DNA of 64,000 nucleotides from Laguncularia racemosa (Eukaryota; Streptophyta; Magnoliopsida; Myrtales; Combretaceae), in NCBI GenBank assembly GCA_037954665.1, contig JBBMOL010000119.1, forward strand, positions 1,938,001-2,002,000, given 5' to 3'. Below the pieces are notes generated by a model. That model ran no database searches. It was not told the origin of the DNA and worked only from the letters and a program-made list of their open reading frames with translations. The stretch's first letter is position 1. Each line of letters begins with the position of its first letter. Both the position numbers and the translations under genes were made by a program. Positions 26,230-37,618 of this stretch are shown here, piece after piece.

Positions 26230-26766
26230 TGTTGTATTGGATTTTTGAAAGGTGATTTGATTAGCTGTCAAATAGAAATAAATTAGGCTAAAGGGGAAAT
26301 CAGAATTTGTTGGGTCACTTCGATGCTTAAATAGGTACAATTGAAGAATGAAAAGGATATAAGAGTATCAAAAGTATCAAAGATTCAAAAAAGGATATAA
26401 GAGTATCAAAAGTATCAAAGATTCAAAAGTCCTTTAATTGATAATCTTTATCTTTTATTTATAAGGGTAATGGATTATTTTAATTTGGGAATTATATTAA
26501 TTCTTGATATCTTCTCCTAATATAACAAAGACATATCTTTGAGCAATCGTTTTCCTTATCTGTATTATTCTTTTGTTCTTATCTATTATGGAGATAAATG
26601 TGGAGATTTGAGCTAGAGAAGGTTGAAAACTTTAGATGTAAAGCCAAACTTAAGTAATTCCATGTTAAATTAGGTTAACATGGTTAAGTGCGGTTCAAAT
26701 GGGAGTTTGAGTGGGTTAGAATAAGCCTTAGGGGTCCAAGCTTAAAATACTCTAGCAATGCTTACA
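26230..26766 (-). repeat. Outer element 3' LTR (left)
   Basis: It is 537 bp, from TGTTGTATTGG to GCTTACA. It aligns along its length with the split right LTR (499 bp when rejoined). The 38 bp excess equals a tandem duplication of the ATAAGAGTATCAAAAG-containing segment at about 26350-26425, present once in the other LTR. Numerous substitutions separate the two LTRs, so the insertion is old. Confidence 0.8.
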
Positions 26767-26783
26767 TGCCCTTTCCTCTTTAG
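26767..26783 (-). other. Outer element polypurine tract
   Basis: Read on the - strand this is AAAGAGGAAAGGGCA directly abutting the LTR start TGTAAGC. A purine run at exactly this place is the plus-strand primer of LTR elements and confirms the - orientation. Confidence 0.7.
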
Positions 26784-27359
26784 TGATAGGTTGGCAAAGA
26801 GAGTTGATAGCTACATGAGTTCTTAAGGTCTTGAAGCTAGGACAAAGCACTTCAAGGGACTACCCATGACAAGCTCTATGTCGTGAGTTTTAACCTCTTA
26901 GTGATAAAAGCATCGTTGAGTGGCCAAACAAGCAAGTGACTCAACCTAAATCTCCTTGTGTTAAATCGTTGAGCATTTGAGCAAGTAGGTGATTCGACCT
27001 AGTTTGAATTGAACTAAATATAGTGGTAGGCGAGCTAGGCGCCAAGGAGAGCTAAGTCATCTCCAAAGTGATTGCCCATTGTGGAGTGTCAATGGTCATA
27101 AAAGTCTTTCGCGTTGACTTGAAGTGATGAGTGTTAGTTCGAGGAATGGAACCATTGAGGAGCTCAATTTGACAACGCAAAATTTAAGGGGTCACGGTCC
27201 CTTTCAAGTAACTATTGATTTGATTTGTCATTTGGTGCATAAATGCATATGCATTAAATGCACTGCATAGCTATCAACACCTCATCAACCGAGATGTAGA
27301 AGGGAAATGCACACTGATGTAATTAAAGTCGTTGATTTAAATTATGGGCCACATGAAAA

Positions 27360-29430
27360 TTCCAATGTGAGATCCTTGATGACCTGGAGGTAGTTGCTCA
27401 TCATTGCATCTTTAGTAATGTATTCTCCATTCACTTGTTAAACGACAAGTTGGAAGTCTAAATATATCTCTATCTTCTTAGCACCTATCTCCTTTGTCAA
27501 CTCGAGGCCCACAATGAGTGTTTCATATTCTGCTTCACTATTACTTGCTGGAAACTTAAATTTAAGAGCATAAGACACCTTCGCCCTGTAAGGTCTCTAC
27601 AGCACGAGGTCAACTCCATCTACCCCTGCCCCCTATGTAGACAAGCCACCAACATAAAGTAATCACAGTATTTTGTCGTTATTACCTATCATGACATCAT
27701 TTTTTATGTATCTTTTATTACTTCTCTTGGTTGATATTGTACCTTGAAAGCACTTAGCTCAAGAGCATACTTCATCATTCAATCTTTATGTGTCCGACTT
27801 ATGCAATATATTCTACAGTGGTTGATCAATTAAGACTATAACTTAATGTGCTTCAAAATAAGGTCATAGTCTTTTAATCGAGATCACCACTACGAAGGTG
27901 AATTTCTCCACCTTTAAGTATATCGTTTCAAGCCCTTGGAAGATATGACTCACGTAGTAGACAAACTTATACTCTCCTCCTTTAGCTCATACTAATATAG
28001 AGGAGAGAGCTCAATTATTGATTGAGAAGTCTAAGAATAAGTCCTCGCCAAGTATCAATTTTGAGAATACAGGTGGACCCATCAAGAACTGCTTCAACTT
28101 CATAAATGTAGTCTAACATTATTCAATTAATTGAAAATTTGGAGGCTTATCTCTGCTTTTGGAAACCAACTTATTCAGCTAACAACTTGTCCTATGAGTC
28201 GTTGTACTTCTTTTATTAACCCGGGGCTTACATATTGAGTACAGTTCATATCTACTATAGGTTAGCCTTGATGCCATGCTATATGACATTGTATCCAAAG
28301 AACTTACCTAAAGCAACCCAAAAGACACACTTTGGGGGGTTTAGCTTCATATTATATTGCTTTAAAGTGTTAAATGTTTCTTATAAGTTTGGGAAATGGT
28401 CTTTGGGCCTTATACTCTTGATGATCATATCATCAACGTATACTTTAATATTTCGGTCTATTTGCCTATCAAACATTTTCGTCACCAACCTTTGGTACGT
28501 AACCTTGGCATTTTTTAAGTTAAAGGGTATAACTTTATAGTAGTAAGTGTTGTAATTGGTAACAAACAAAATGTGTATTTTATTCTCTAGCTCCATCTTA
28601 ATCTAGTTGTATCCAACAAAGGCATCCATGAAACTAAGGAAGGCATGGTAAGAGATAGATTTACAAGTTAGTCAATTTAAAGAAAGGGAAAACAAGCCTT
28701 TGGGTAGGCTCTGTTGAGGTTTTTGTAGTCTATATACATCTGCAACGTCCTATTGGACTTCCTGACTAATACACAATTGGTTAGTTAAGTTGGGTAACGT
28801 TCCTCCTTAATGAATCCTACTTTTAATAGATTTTATACCTCTTCCTCGATAGTAGCCTATTGCTCTGGTGCAAAGTGTCTTTTTTTTTTCTCCTACTTAA
28901 CGACTTTGTCATTGTTATCGATGATGAGATGGTGCATCGTCACTTTAAGGGAAATGCCTAGCATGTCCGAAGGGGATTAGGCAAACACATCGTTATTAGA
29001 CGTAAGGAAGTCAATGAGCTAATATTTAAGTTATGTGGGAATTGATGTTCTTACGTATGTGGTTTGCTCGGCACTACTACTGAGCTTAATTTCTTTTGTC
29101 TCCTTGATTAGTTCTCCGCTGGAACCTAACTTTTCCTCAAGTTCAACTTCTATAGTGAAAACCTATGGATTGATTATTGAACCCATAGAAATCATAATCT
29201 ATGGTTTCATATTGGTCTTGAGCTTAGATTGCATCTAGTTAAAAGCGTGTTTAAAGATTATGTCTATAAAGTTGCTTGTGTCGACCAAGACCTCCTTTAC
29301 ATCAAATTTGGTGATCCTTGCACTGATCACCAGGGCATCGTCATGGGGGGTTAGAACCCCCTTAAGGTCTTCATCTAAGAACGATGCATCTAATATCAGC
29401 TTCTTGTTGTATAAGGTTATCACCTACCAG
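27360..29430 (-). pseudogene. Outer element pol remnant: protease, RT, RNase H
   Basis: Protease: the 62-residue frame 29423-29235 has LTPHDDALVISARI followed by DVKEVLVDTSNF, the Tat-type protease core with a changed active-site loop. Reverse transcriptase: 28596-28381 contains VIPFNLKNAKVTYQRL and the catalytic YVDDMI. RNase H: 27550-27360 reads SEAEYETLIVGLELTKEIGAKK, then EIYLDFQLVV, an in-frame TAA, and QVNGEYITKDAMM. This is the RNase H type with TNNEAEYEAL-like motif carried by Tat elements. Frames change between blocks. The RNase H C-terminus and the integrase are absent. Not functional. Confidence 0.75.
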
Positions 29431-30019
29431 TTGGTTAAGGTATTAGCTAAGCTCAGCCGACTTCCTCTTTGGGGGCACTCAACAATGGTGTTAATGGCAC
29501 CATTAGGGAGCTCCATTGGAGAGGTTGTTATTATTTCCCTCTTCTGACTCATTGCGACCTTACTCTTCCTGCCATCTTTGAGTGGGTTGCTCAATGAAAT
29601 TGTTAGGGTTATTTATTAGAGTTTTCCTATTCAGATTATCTTATAATCTTATTGGTTTGGGTAAGATGCTCATGTTGCAAACCTCCATGAAAATATCCCC
29701 CACTAGTCAATTTAGTAGAGTGTATGTTATGAAGCTTGAGATGCTGATTTCTTGTCTCTTGCATCATTATCCTGTAAGAACCCTTTACCCCCACTTTAGG
29801 CCCAAGCGATCCTTAATGGACCCCTTATTATCCTTTTGCTCGTCCAATCTACTCTAGTTGGATTGCTTCCTAGTGAAGATAAGGTCCTCTTGCTGGATAT
29901 ACTTCGCTTTTTCCCTGAACTCTTCAAAGCTATTAGGCTTGTTCTTCACCAAGGATTTGAAGAAATCTCTAGCAAGCTTAACACCTTAAATTACAGCATT
30001 AAAGGCAACACTCTTATCG

Positions 30020-31900
30020 ATGTTAGGGATCTCTAATATCATAGCATTGAACTAAGCAAGGTAGTCTTTCATCAATTCACCATGACCTTGCTTAATTAGA
30101 TTCAAGGTTGATGAGTCTTCCATGGAACTGAGCATGCGAGGCGGGCCTGACGGGTTAGGCCAAAAAATTTTAGCCTACAGGATGTGCGAGTTGTTTTGGC
30201 ACAAGCTAACTCATTGAAGGTGTGGGTTGGCTCGCTTAGGTAGCAAAAAAAAAAAAAAAAAAAAAAAGAGAGAGAGAGAGAGAGAAGAAGAAAATAGAAA
30301 CAGCACTGCAGGCTAAGCTACAACAATAAACAGCTGCTCTGTTTGTCATTGTTAAGTCATAGTCATCACTTTTTGTTTTTTACGAAACAGAAATACATAA
30401 TTGATCTCTCACTCTCTCCTTTGAATTTTTTAATTTTAACTTTCTTGTGTTCTTTCATCTTTGATCTCTCTCATTCTCACTCCATTGAAGACTATTGATC
30501 CATTGACCACTAGTCGTCATCATCTTTAGCACCGTTAGTCGTCGTCGTTGTCCTCCTATCATCATCATCAACCGTTATCTTCTTCCAGTCATGCGTGGTG
30601 AGTCTAAGTTATGGAACATCTAATGCATTGCAATTGCGTGTTTTTTTTTTAGCCAACATGCTATGAGCTTTGAAACTTTAGATGTATTTTGATTAAATAT
30701 AGTTACTTTCTTCATAGTTTATAGGTAAATATAATGCATTTTCGTTATTCTGTGGACTAGACTTGTGATTTGTGTTCAGCAACTTAGCCACAAGTAGCGA
30801 GTGACTTATGATTCGTGTTCAATGATGGAGGCATATCCATTGCTATGGATGTCATGGTTAAAGTAACGGAGGGTATGGCAGAAGATCCTATGGTTTGTAC
30901 TCTGTAGTTGGGTGGGTTGGCAAGTTGGCTCACCTAATGTGTAGGTCATCATAGGTGGGCCTACTTTGACCCGTAAGCCAATGCGAGATGGGGTGGGCTA
31001 ACCCGTTTGGCTTACACTCCCACCCCTAATCCTTTATAGGGAGTTTGTTGGTCAAAAAGTGTTGCTAAAATTGGCTAGCCAATTCATTGAACGAAGAAAT
31101 AGAGTGGTGTGGTAAATTCTGATACCATGTATAAGCAATCTTACATAGGGTGATTGGAAAAACTTTGCAAGCGATTGCATCACTAAGTCGTGTAAGCTCA
31201 TCATTGTTCTAAAATGGCATAAGTGATCATCTAGGTTTGTGGTCCCATCATATGTATCAAGTTATTGAAGGTGAATGTTTAAAAGTGAGGCCCCATCTTA
31301 GATTGCTTAAATAAATGGGGTTCGATTTATTGAAAATTGAGCAAATAGATCAACCATCTTGCTCTCTTTTAGGTTAGAGAGTCTCTTGATGTAATCATCG
31401 ATTTGGTTAATGTCCATATCATCGATGTATCTATTAGCCCATATATAGGCATATGATGGCTTAAGGGCGTTGTTTCAAGCAAGATTGCCATCATGGTTGC
31501 ATGATGTAGCCGGTAGGGCAATATGGGAACATACTCTTCCTTAAGATGTTGTAGGTAAGATTAGATCAACAAGAGCAAGGTTGCAATTTTCCATAGACCT
31601 AGCTTGTTGAGCTACCTATTGAATTGGTGCCAGTAGTAGTGGTGCAATATTGTTGTGTGCTGGTTATGGAGAATGTATGGATACAGTCTCCAATTTCGGC
31701 ATATTATTGAGTTGCTCCAATTCCACCACTTAAGCTTTGAGCTTTACATTATTGTTACGTATCAGCTCATTTTGGGTTGCTAGCGTTTTGCAAAGGTTTT
31801 CCAAATCTAGAAAAAGCTCAGCATCAATTTGTTGGGAGCTTGTGTTTGCAGTTTAAGGTTATTGTAGGACATTGTTGCTTGGATGGTTTGATCCACCGCC
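30020..31900 (-). pseudogene. Outer element gag remnant
   Basis: Translating the - strand gives, around 31320-31030, degenerate phrases of Tat-type gag: LDTYDGTTNLDDHLCHFRT, then MQSLAKFFQSP and WYQNLPHHSISSFNELA. On the other side of the hAT-like insertion (30120-30020) the frame resumes as SSTLNLIKQGHGELMKDYLA, then QFNAMILEIPNI. Stops occur in every frame. The two halves join logically across 30123-31028, which supports the insertion model. Confidence 0.65.
30123..31028. mobile_element. Non-autonomous hAT-like element inside outer gag
   Basis: A 906 bp block interrupts the gag frame. The right end, complemented, is TAGGGGTGGGAGTGTAAGCC. The left end TGGAACTGAGCATGCGAGGC is a diverged version, and CGGGTTAG follows in both. 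The flanking octamers GTCTTCCA (30115-30122) and ATCCTTTA (31029-31036) agree at four positions and differ by transitions at the other four, as a decayed 8 bp hAT target duplication would. The interior has an A-run plus GA microsatellite at 30246-30290 and no transposase. Confidence 0.5.
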
Positions 31901-31970
31901 AAAGCATCCATGGTTTCCTTGGATTTTGTTGTTTTGGAGTGAGGTGCCATGTATTTTGTCGTTAGTAAGA

Positions 31971-31989
31971 TCACCAAGACGATGTCAAA
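31971..31989 (-). other. Outer element primer-binding site (decayed)
   Basis: Directly inside the 5' LTR the - strand reads TTTGACATCGTCTTGGTGA. The left part fits a TTTGGCGCCGTC-type primer-binding site, common in Tat elements, with only G to A and C to T changes. The right part is less clear. The canonical form is from memory. Confidence 0.4.
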
Positions 31990-32470
31990 TGTTGTGTTGG
32001 ATTTTTGGAAGGTGGTTAGATCGCCTACGAAATGGAAACAAATTAGGCTATAGGGGAGCTAGAATTCATTCCAATGTAGCCACTCCAATGCCTAAGTCAA
32101 TACAATCGAAGAATGAAGAGGATATAAGAGTATCAAAAGTATCAGAGATTTAAAAATCCTTTATTCGACAATCTTTATAGTCTATTTATAGGGGTTATGA
32201 ATCATCTCAAATTGAGAAGTACATTAATTCTTGAAATCTTCTCTTAATATAGTGGGAGTAAATCTTTGATTAACCTCTTCCCCTATTTATATAATTTGTT
32301 TCATACTTCTTCATTGTGGAAAAAAGTGCAGAAATTTGAGTTGGAGGGGGTTGGGAATTTTAGACATAAAACCAAACTCGAGCAATTCTGTGTTGAATCA
32401 GGTTGGCATGGGCGAGTGGAGCTCAAACAAGAGTTTAAGTAGGTTGGAATAAGCCTTGGGGGTCTAAGTC
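31990..32470 (-). repeat. Outer element 5' LTR, major part
   Basis: It begins TGTTGTGTTGGATTTTTGG and aligns with the left LTR. It stops at AAGTC (32466-32470), where the inner element is inserted. The last 18 bp of this LTR continue at 38152-38169. Confidence 0.8.
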
Positions 32471-33009
32471 TGACGCAGTGAAGAAAGCGTAAAACACGAG
32501 ATCAATTCTAGGATTGGACCTCACGAATAAACAAAAAATAATCTGAGTTTATTCCTTGATAAATCTCAATTGCGCACAATCGAGAAAGCAAGAAGCTCTT
32601 CTCTAAAAGTGTATATTGAATAAAGGATAAAAGCTCACCCTAAAAATGACCTAGCAACTATATATACTCCTCAAAAAAACAAGTAAAAAAGGAAATATAT
32701 ATGTACACGTGGAAATAAATATTAGTATACACGTCTGTCATATGTCTTATACACGGTCGTGCATGAAGGCCGTGTAAGCTTCTGGGCGTACTCCTGATAT
32801 AACACACGGTCGTGCCCCCTAGCCGTGCATGAAGACCGTACATGTTTTTGGGAGAGATCTTGACGTAACACACAATCGTGCCTCCTGGCCGTGTATGAGG
32901 TCGTGTACATTTATGGGAATTATCCTGGTATATCACACGGTCGTGCTTGTAATAGACACGCCCAATATCAGCCCGATATCAACCCGTGTCAACTACGATG
33001 TTCTCATCA
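32471..33009 (-). repeat. Inner element 3' LTR (left)
   Basis: 539 bp, starting TGACGCAGTGAAG and ending GTTCTCATCA. It differs from the right LTR by scattered substitutions and by an 11 bp duplication (GATATCA-type repeat near 32970-32985), which explains the 11 bp length difference. It contains the 63 bp tandem repeats at 32748-32948. Confidence 0.9.
32748..32948. repeat. 63 bp tandem repeats with CACGGTCGTGC cores in the LTR
   Basis: The core CACGGTCGTGC or a near variant recurs at about 32751, 32814, 32875 and 32937, roughly every 62-63 bp. Each is followed by a GGCCGTG- or GACCGTA-type half that can pair with it, giving potential hairpins. On the - strand the repeat is a multiple of three and yields about 21-residue peptide repeats (RPHTRPGGT, then LHARLGGT, then LHARPC). 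The same array is at 37899-38092 in the other LTR. It may be an enhancer or silencing target; function unknown. Confidence 0.75.
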
Positions 33010-36000
33010 TTCTCTCCCACCAATGAAGAACTCGACCTTGAGTTCTCTTCTGGATATAGGGGTTCGTCATCCGCGTAGAATGGGGATAAGTCAGCTACAT
33101 TGAAGGTTTTTGAGATTTTCATACTTTCCGAGAGCCCGACCACATAGGCATTATCATTGATCTTGGCGACAATCTTGTAAGGGTCATATTTCTTTAGTTG
33201 CCATTTGCTATAAGTGCCCACGGGAAAACATTCCTTCCTTAAGAATACCATCACTTGATCTCCCACCTCAAACAATTTCTTCCTTCGATGCTTGTTTGCG
33301 ACTTTCTTATACTGCTCGTCAACCCTCTTGATTCTCTCTTTCACGTCAAATGCCACCGTGTGATATTGTTCCGCCAGGTGTTTAGTAGCAACATTGGTTT
33401 CTACACCCTTGGGCAGAGAAGCTAAATCCAAGGCGTGAGATGGTGCTTTGGTATAGACCATTGAAAAAGGCGATTTCCCAGTAGTTCTATGGATGGAACT
33501 GTTGTAGCTCGGCTTGAGAAAGTGCCAAATCCCATTGTTTTGGCTTCTTCCCATAGATGCTTCGTATCAAATTCCCAAGGGTCCTGTTCGTCACCTCTGT
33601 CTGCCCATCGATTTGAGGGTGGGCTATGCTACTAAAATTGAGGGAAGAATTAAACATGTACCATAGCGTCCTCCAAAAGTGGCTAAGAAATCGGGTATCT
33701 CTATCATAAGTAATTGACTTGGGAACCCCGTGCAACCTGACCACCTCCTTAAAGAATAACTTGGCAACGCCCTGTGCATCAGTCGTCTTCCTACAAGGGA
33801 TGAAGTGAGTCATCTTGGAGAACCTGTCTACAATTACAAAAACAGAGTCAGCACCTCGTTGGGTACGAGGAAAACCTAACACGAAGTCCATAGATAGATC
33901 CTCCCAGAAATTCTCAGATACTGGTAACAGAATGTACAGCCCAGTATTTTGAGAATGTCCTTTAGATGTCTAGCAGATATAACACCTTTGCACGATTCTC
34001 CCTACATCTCTTCTCAGTTGAGGCTAATGATATCTTGCATCCACTGCCGCTAGTGCCTTGTCACGCCCCAGATGTCCGGCTAGTCCCCCTCCATGTAGGT
34101 CCCTAATCAATTTCTCCCTTAAGGATGATTCGAGAATACAGAGTTGGTTACCCCTAATTAAGTAACCCTTCAGATGTAGTAACTGTCATTGGGTTCCTGA
34201 TTGGTACATTTTCTCCATATAGTTCCGAAATCTGCATTTTCTTCATACAATTCCTTCAGTTGCTCGAAGCCTACCACTTCAGCCCTCATAATGACCAATA
34301 AATCTGCCCTTCTACTTAATGCGTCTGCCACCTTATTTTGGACCCCGGATTTGTGCATCAGGCGGAATGGAAACTTTTGCAGAAATTGTATCCATCTAGC
34401 ATGCATATCTTTACAGATGCGGGTCTGATTACTCAGGTGTTTCAAAGCGACACAATCCGAGTAAAGGATAAACTCTTTTCCGACCAAGTAGTGCTCCCAC
34501 ATCCTCAGAGCTCTGACCACATAATAGAAATCTTTATCATAAGTGGACCAGTTTCTCCTAGCTTCACAGAGCTTCTCACTATGGAAGGTCACGAGTCTCT
34601 TCTCCTGAGATAACACAGCGCCAATGCCCACGCCACTGGCATCACCGTTGACTTCGAATAGTTTGTCAAAGTCTGGTAAGGCCAACACTGGCGTACTACA
34701 CAACCTTTCTTTGAGCACAGCAAATCCAAACTTAGCTTCCCCATCCTAATGAAACTTCCCTTTCTTCAGGCACTCAGTCAATGGGGCAGCAACCGTACTA
34801 AAATGCCGTATGAAACGTCTACAGAACCCTACCAACCCTAGAAAGCTTCTCAACTCGGTGATGGTGTTGGGAGTGGGCCAATCTCTAATGGCCCTTACCT
34901 TGTCCTCATCTACTGTGATACCCTCACCGCTTACTATAAAACCCAAGAACAACAGTTTTTATGACATGAATATACACTTCTTGAGGTTGGCGTAAAGCTT
35001 ATTCTCTTTCAGCACAGTCAATATGTTCTTCAAATGCACTAAGTGCTTATCCTTAGTTTTGCTATATATTAGGATATCATTAAAGTATACTACTACGAAC
35101 CGACCTATGAATGGTTTAAGTACCTGATTCATCACGTGCATGAAGGTACTAGGTGCGTTGCTGAGGTCAAATGGCATAACTAACCATTCGTACAACCCTT
35201 CCTTTGTCTTGAAAGCGATCTTCCATTCATCTCTAAGTCTAACCCGAATCTAATGATACCCACTTCTAAGATCCACTTTCGAAAAGATTTCCGCTCCACT
35301 CAGCCTATCTAACATGTCTTCAATGTAAGGAATTGGGAATTTATACCCAATTGTGATCTTGTTGATCGCATGACTGTCCACACATATCCTCCAACTCCCA
35401 TCTTTCTTAGGCGTCAATAGCGCTGGAACGGCACATGGACTCATGCTATCCCTGATGAATCCTTTATCCAGTAACTCCTGGACCTTCTCCTATAGGACCT
35501 CCATCTCTTTAGGGCTCATCCAATAGTGAGGGAGATTAGGAAGGCCAGCCCTAGACACCAAGTCAATATAGTGTTGGATGTCTCGCAATGGAGGCAACCC
35601 TTTTGGTAAGTCTTCTAGCACTACCTCTTTGAACTCTTCTAAAACCCCTTTTACTTCCTCCGGAGCCTCTACACTATCCACGTCCTCTCCCGCATTCTTC
35701 ACCACAAGAGCATGCATCAATCGAGATTCTTTAATGTCCTCGGTCATTTCCTTTTCTGACTGAGTGATCATCAGAAAAGACTTTCCTTTCGCCCTTTGGG
35801 TCTTAGGTCACTTATCCGTTAATGGCAGCAACGTATATTTCATGCCCCCTTTCTCCAATCTATACTTGTTTTCTTTCCCAGCATGTTGGGCATCCACGTT
35901 AAATTGCCAAGGTCGTCCAAATAGCAAGTGGCAGGCATCCATATCGACAATGTCGCAATAGACTTCATCTCGATATTTGCCTATCAAGAATGGAACCCGA

Positions 36001-36180
36001 CACCTCTCCTTCACCTCAATTCGTTCCGCTGCCTTAATCCACCCTATGGTGTAAAGGTTCAAATGCTTCTCTATTTGTAGCTAGAGTCGTTTCACAACCT
36101 CTCTTCCGATTATGTTCTGATAGCTCCCACTATCAACAATCAAGTCAAACACTCTCCCACCAATTGTACACCTAGTGCGG
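32979..36180 (-). pseudogene. Inner element pol: protease, RT, RNase H, integrase
   Basis: Read leftward. Protease: active-site VDSGSYQNI near 36120-36150, then LLFGRPWQFNVDAQHAG (ORF 36062-35808). Reverse transcriptase: 35444-34746, with KKDGSWRICVDSHAINKIT, then SKVDLRSGYH and the catalytic box reading YFNDI at about 35070-35090 where the family has YFDDI. RNase H: 34718-34170, with GDASGVGIGAVLSQE, YSDCVALKHL and ADALSRR. Integrase: from about 34050; the H2C2 zinc-finger region is obscured by stops, and the core is at 33891-33487 with MDFVLGF, TYDRDTRFLSHFW and DGQTEVTNRT. The C-terminal part (33554-32979) has GKSPFSMVY and a FEVGDQVMVFLRKE segment; no chromodomain is obvious. The frame is split by several stops and one or more shifts, so no polyprotein can be made. 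Confidence 0.85.
33010..33024 (-). other. Inner element polypurine tract
   Basis: Read on the - strand this is TTGGTGGGAGAGAA directly before the LTR start TGATGAG. Its position and purine content fit the plus-strand primer. Confidence 0.65.
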
Positions 36181-36185
36181 AACAG

Positions 36186-37585
36186 CTAGTGTCGTTGTGA
36201 ACTACCCTCCTGTTTCGGTGCTAACATCATCCTTCTGATCACGCAGTTCGGTTCCACTGCATCATCAGTCTCATCATAGTATTCATCCTCATCATCCGGT
36301 TCACAGCACACTTCCTCCTCTTCTTCCCTTTCGATAATGTTTATAGTTCGTCGATTTGGGCATTCGTTGGATCGGTGTCCCGGTTGATTACACCTATAGT
36401 ACTTTCCCAAAATTGGTTTAGCATACGGATTATTTTGTCTTGGGGTCTCTTTGCTCTCAAGAGGCCTCTTTCCCTCAGCCTTGTCTTCTTTCTTCTCCAT
36501 ACTTCCAGCTGGTTTCTCAACTATTCCTCTAGCCCTTTCACCAACCACCCTGCTGCTACTGCTGAGACTATCATACGCATAATTTCTCTTGCCCCCACCT
36601 AACCTTGTACTCTGTTCTTGAATCATCATCTTCGCTTTAAGGGCCAAATTCTTTGCTTCATTGACGATTCAGAACACCGTTACCCCTATTTTGTCCCTAA
36701 TATGAGGCTTCAATCCGTCCACAAATCGCACCACCCGCTGACCCTCAATCTCCCTCAGATCATTCCTTTCCGCCAGCCTCATAAACTCGGCGGTGTATTC
36801 ATGCACCGTCCCCTGCCCTTGACGGCATCGTTGGTACTGCTAGAAAAGGATTTGCTCATAGTTAGGTGGTAGAAAATCCCTCTACAACAGATTCTTCATG
36901 CGGTACCATGTCCTTATAGGTTGCTTCCCCTCTCTTTGCCTCCGTTCTGCAAACGACCCCACCATGCTGAAGCCCCTCCTTTTAGCCTACAAGCAACCAA
37001 CCTTACTCTCCTATCCTCAAGTACCTCCATATAGTTGAAAAACCTATTAACTTCTGCAAGTCAATCCAAGAAATCTTTTATATTGAGATTACCATTAAAG
37101 GATGGAATATCTACCTTGAGACAGAAGTCATCGCCATCTGTATGATTATAGCCCTGGTGGTTTCTTCGATATCCGCCACCATATTCCTGGTCAATTCGAT
37201 CATCGACCCCGCAGTACCTGCCACCACCAACGCCGCCCCTTCTCGATGGTTGTCCCCTCCTCTGCAGAAATTCACCCTCTTCCTCAGAGGAACTTTCATC
37301 TAGCCTTCGGTTCCACTGATTCGCAGCAGTAGGTTCATTAATAGGACCGCCACGAACGATTGCTACTCCTGGTCGATTCCCAACAACACCCCTATTTCCG
37401 TTGTGGCCTATCACCATAGCGTCGAAACGCGCAACCAGGACTTCCAAACGCTGCTCTACGCGCCCAAGTCTCTATTCTATGGCTTCGACCACCATCCTTG
37501 GAGCCCACTGATTGACTCCTTGGACTTCCGCATCTCGATCAAGGTCAAGAACGTGACCATTGTTAACACCATCGTTAGCCGACAT
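36186..37585 (-). pseudogene. Inner element gag with altered zinc knuckle
   Basis: The probable start is the ATG at 37585-37583 (MSANDGVNNGHVLDL). The frame runs through an Arg/Gly-rich N-terminal part with a segment ending CLKVDIPSFNGNLNIKDFLD (ORF 37447-37061), typical of gypsy gag just before the capsid. After stops it resumes at 36647 and includes the nucleocapsid knuckle GKYYRCNQPGHRSNECPN at about 36357-36411. The usual CX2CX4HX4C has Tyr in place of the first Cys (TAC), so the zinc site is probably lost. An acidic stretch (EREEEEE) follows. Confidence 0.8.
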
Positions 37586-37604
37586 CTTCGCAGGAATTTG
37601 CTTT

Positions 37605-37616
37605 GCTTTGATACCA
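37605..37616 (-). other. Inner element primer-binding site (tRNA-iMet type)
   Basis: The - strand reads TGGTATCAAAGC two bases inside the 5' LTR, one mismatch from TGGTATCAGAGC, the complement of plant initiator tRNA-Met 3' end used by many LTR elements. Confidence 0.8.
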
Positions 37617-37618
37617 AC

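Noticed and set aside
29035..30036. Several + strand ORFs of 60-95 residues
   Set aside because: They are antisense shadows of the outer element's protease and gag remnants, which have family motifs on the - strand.
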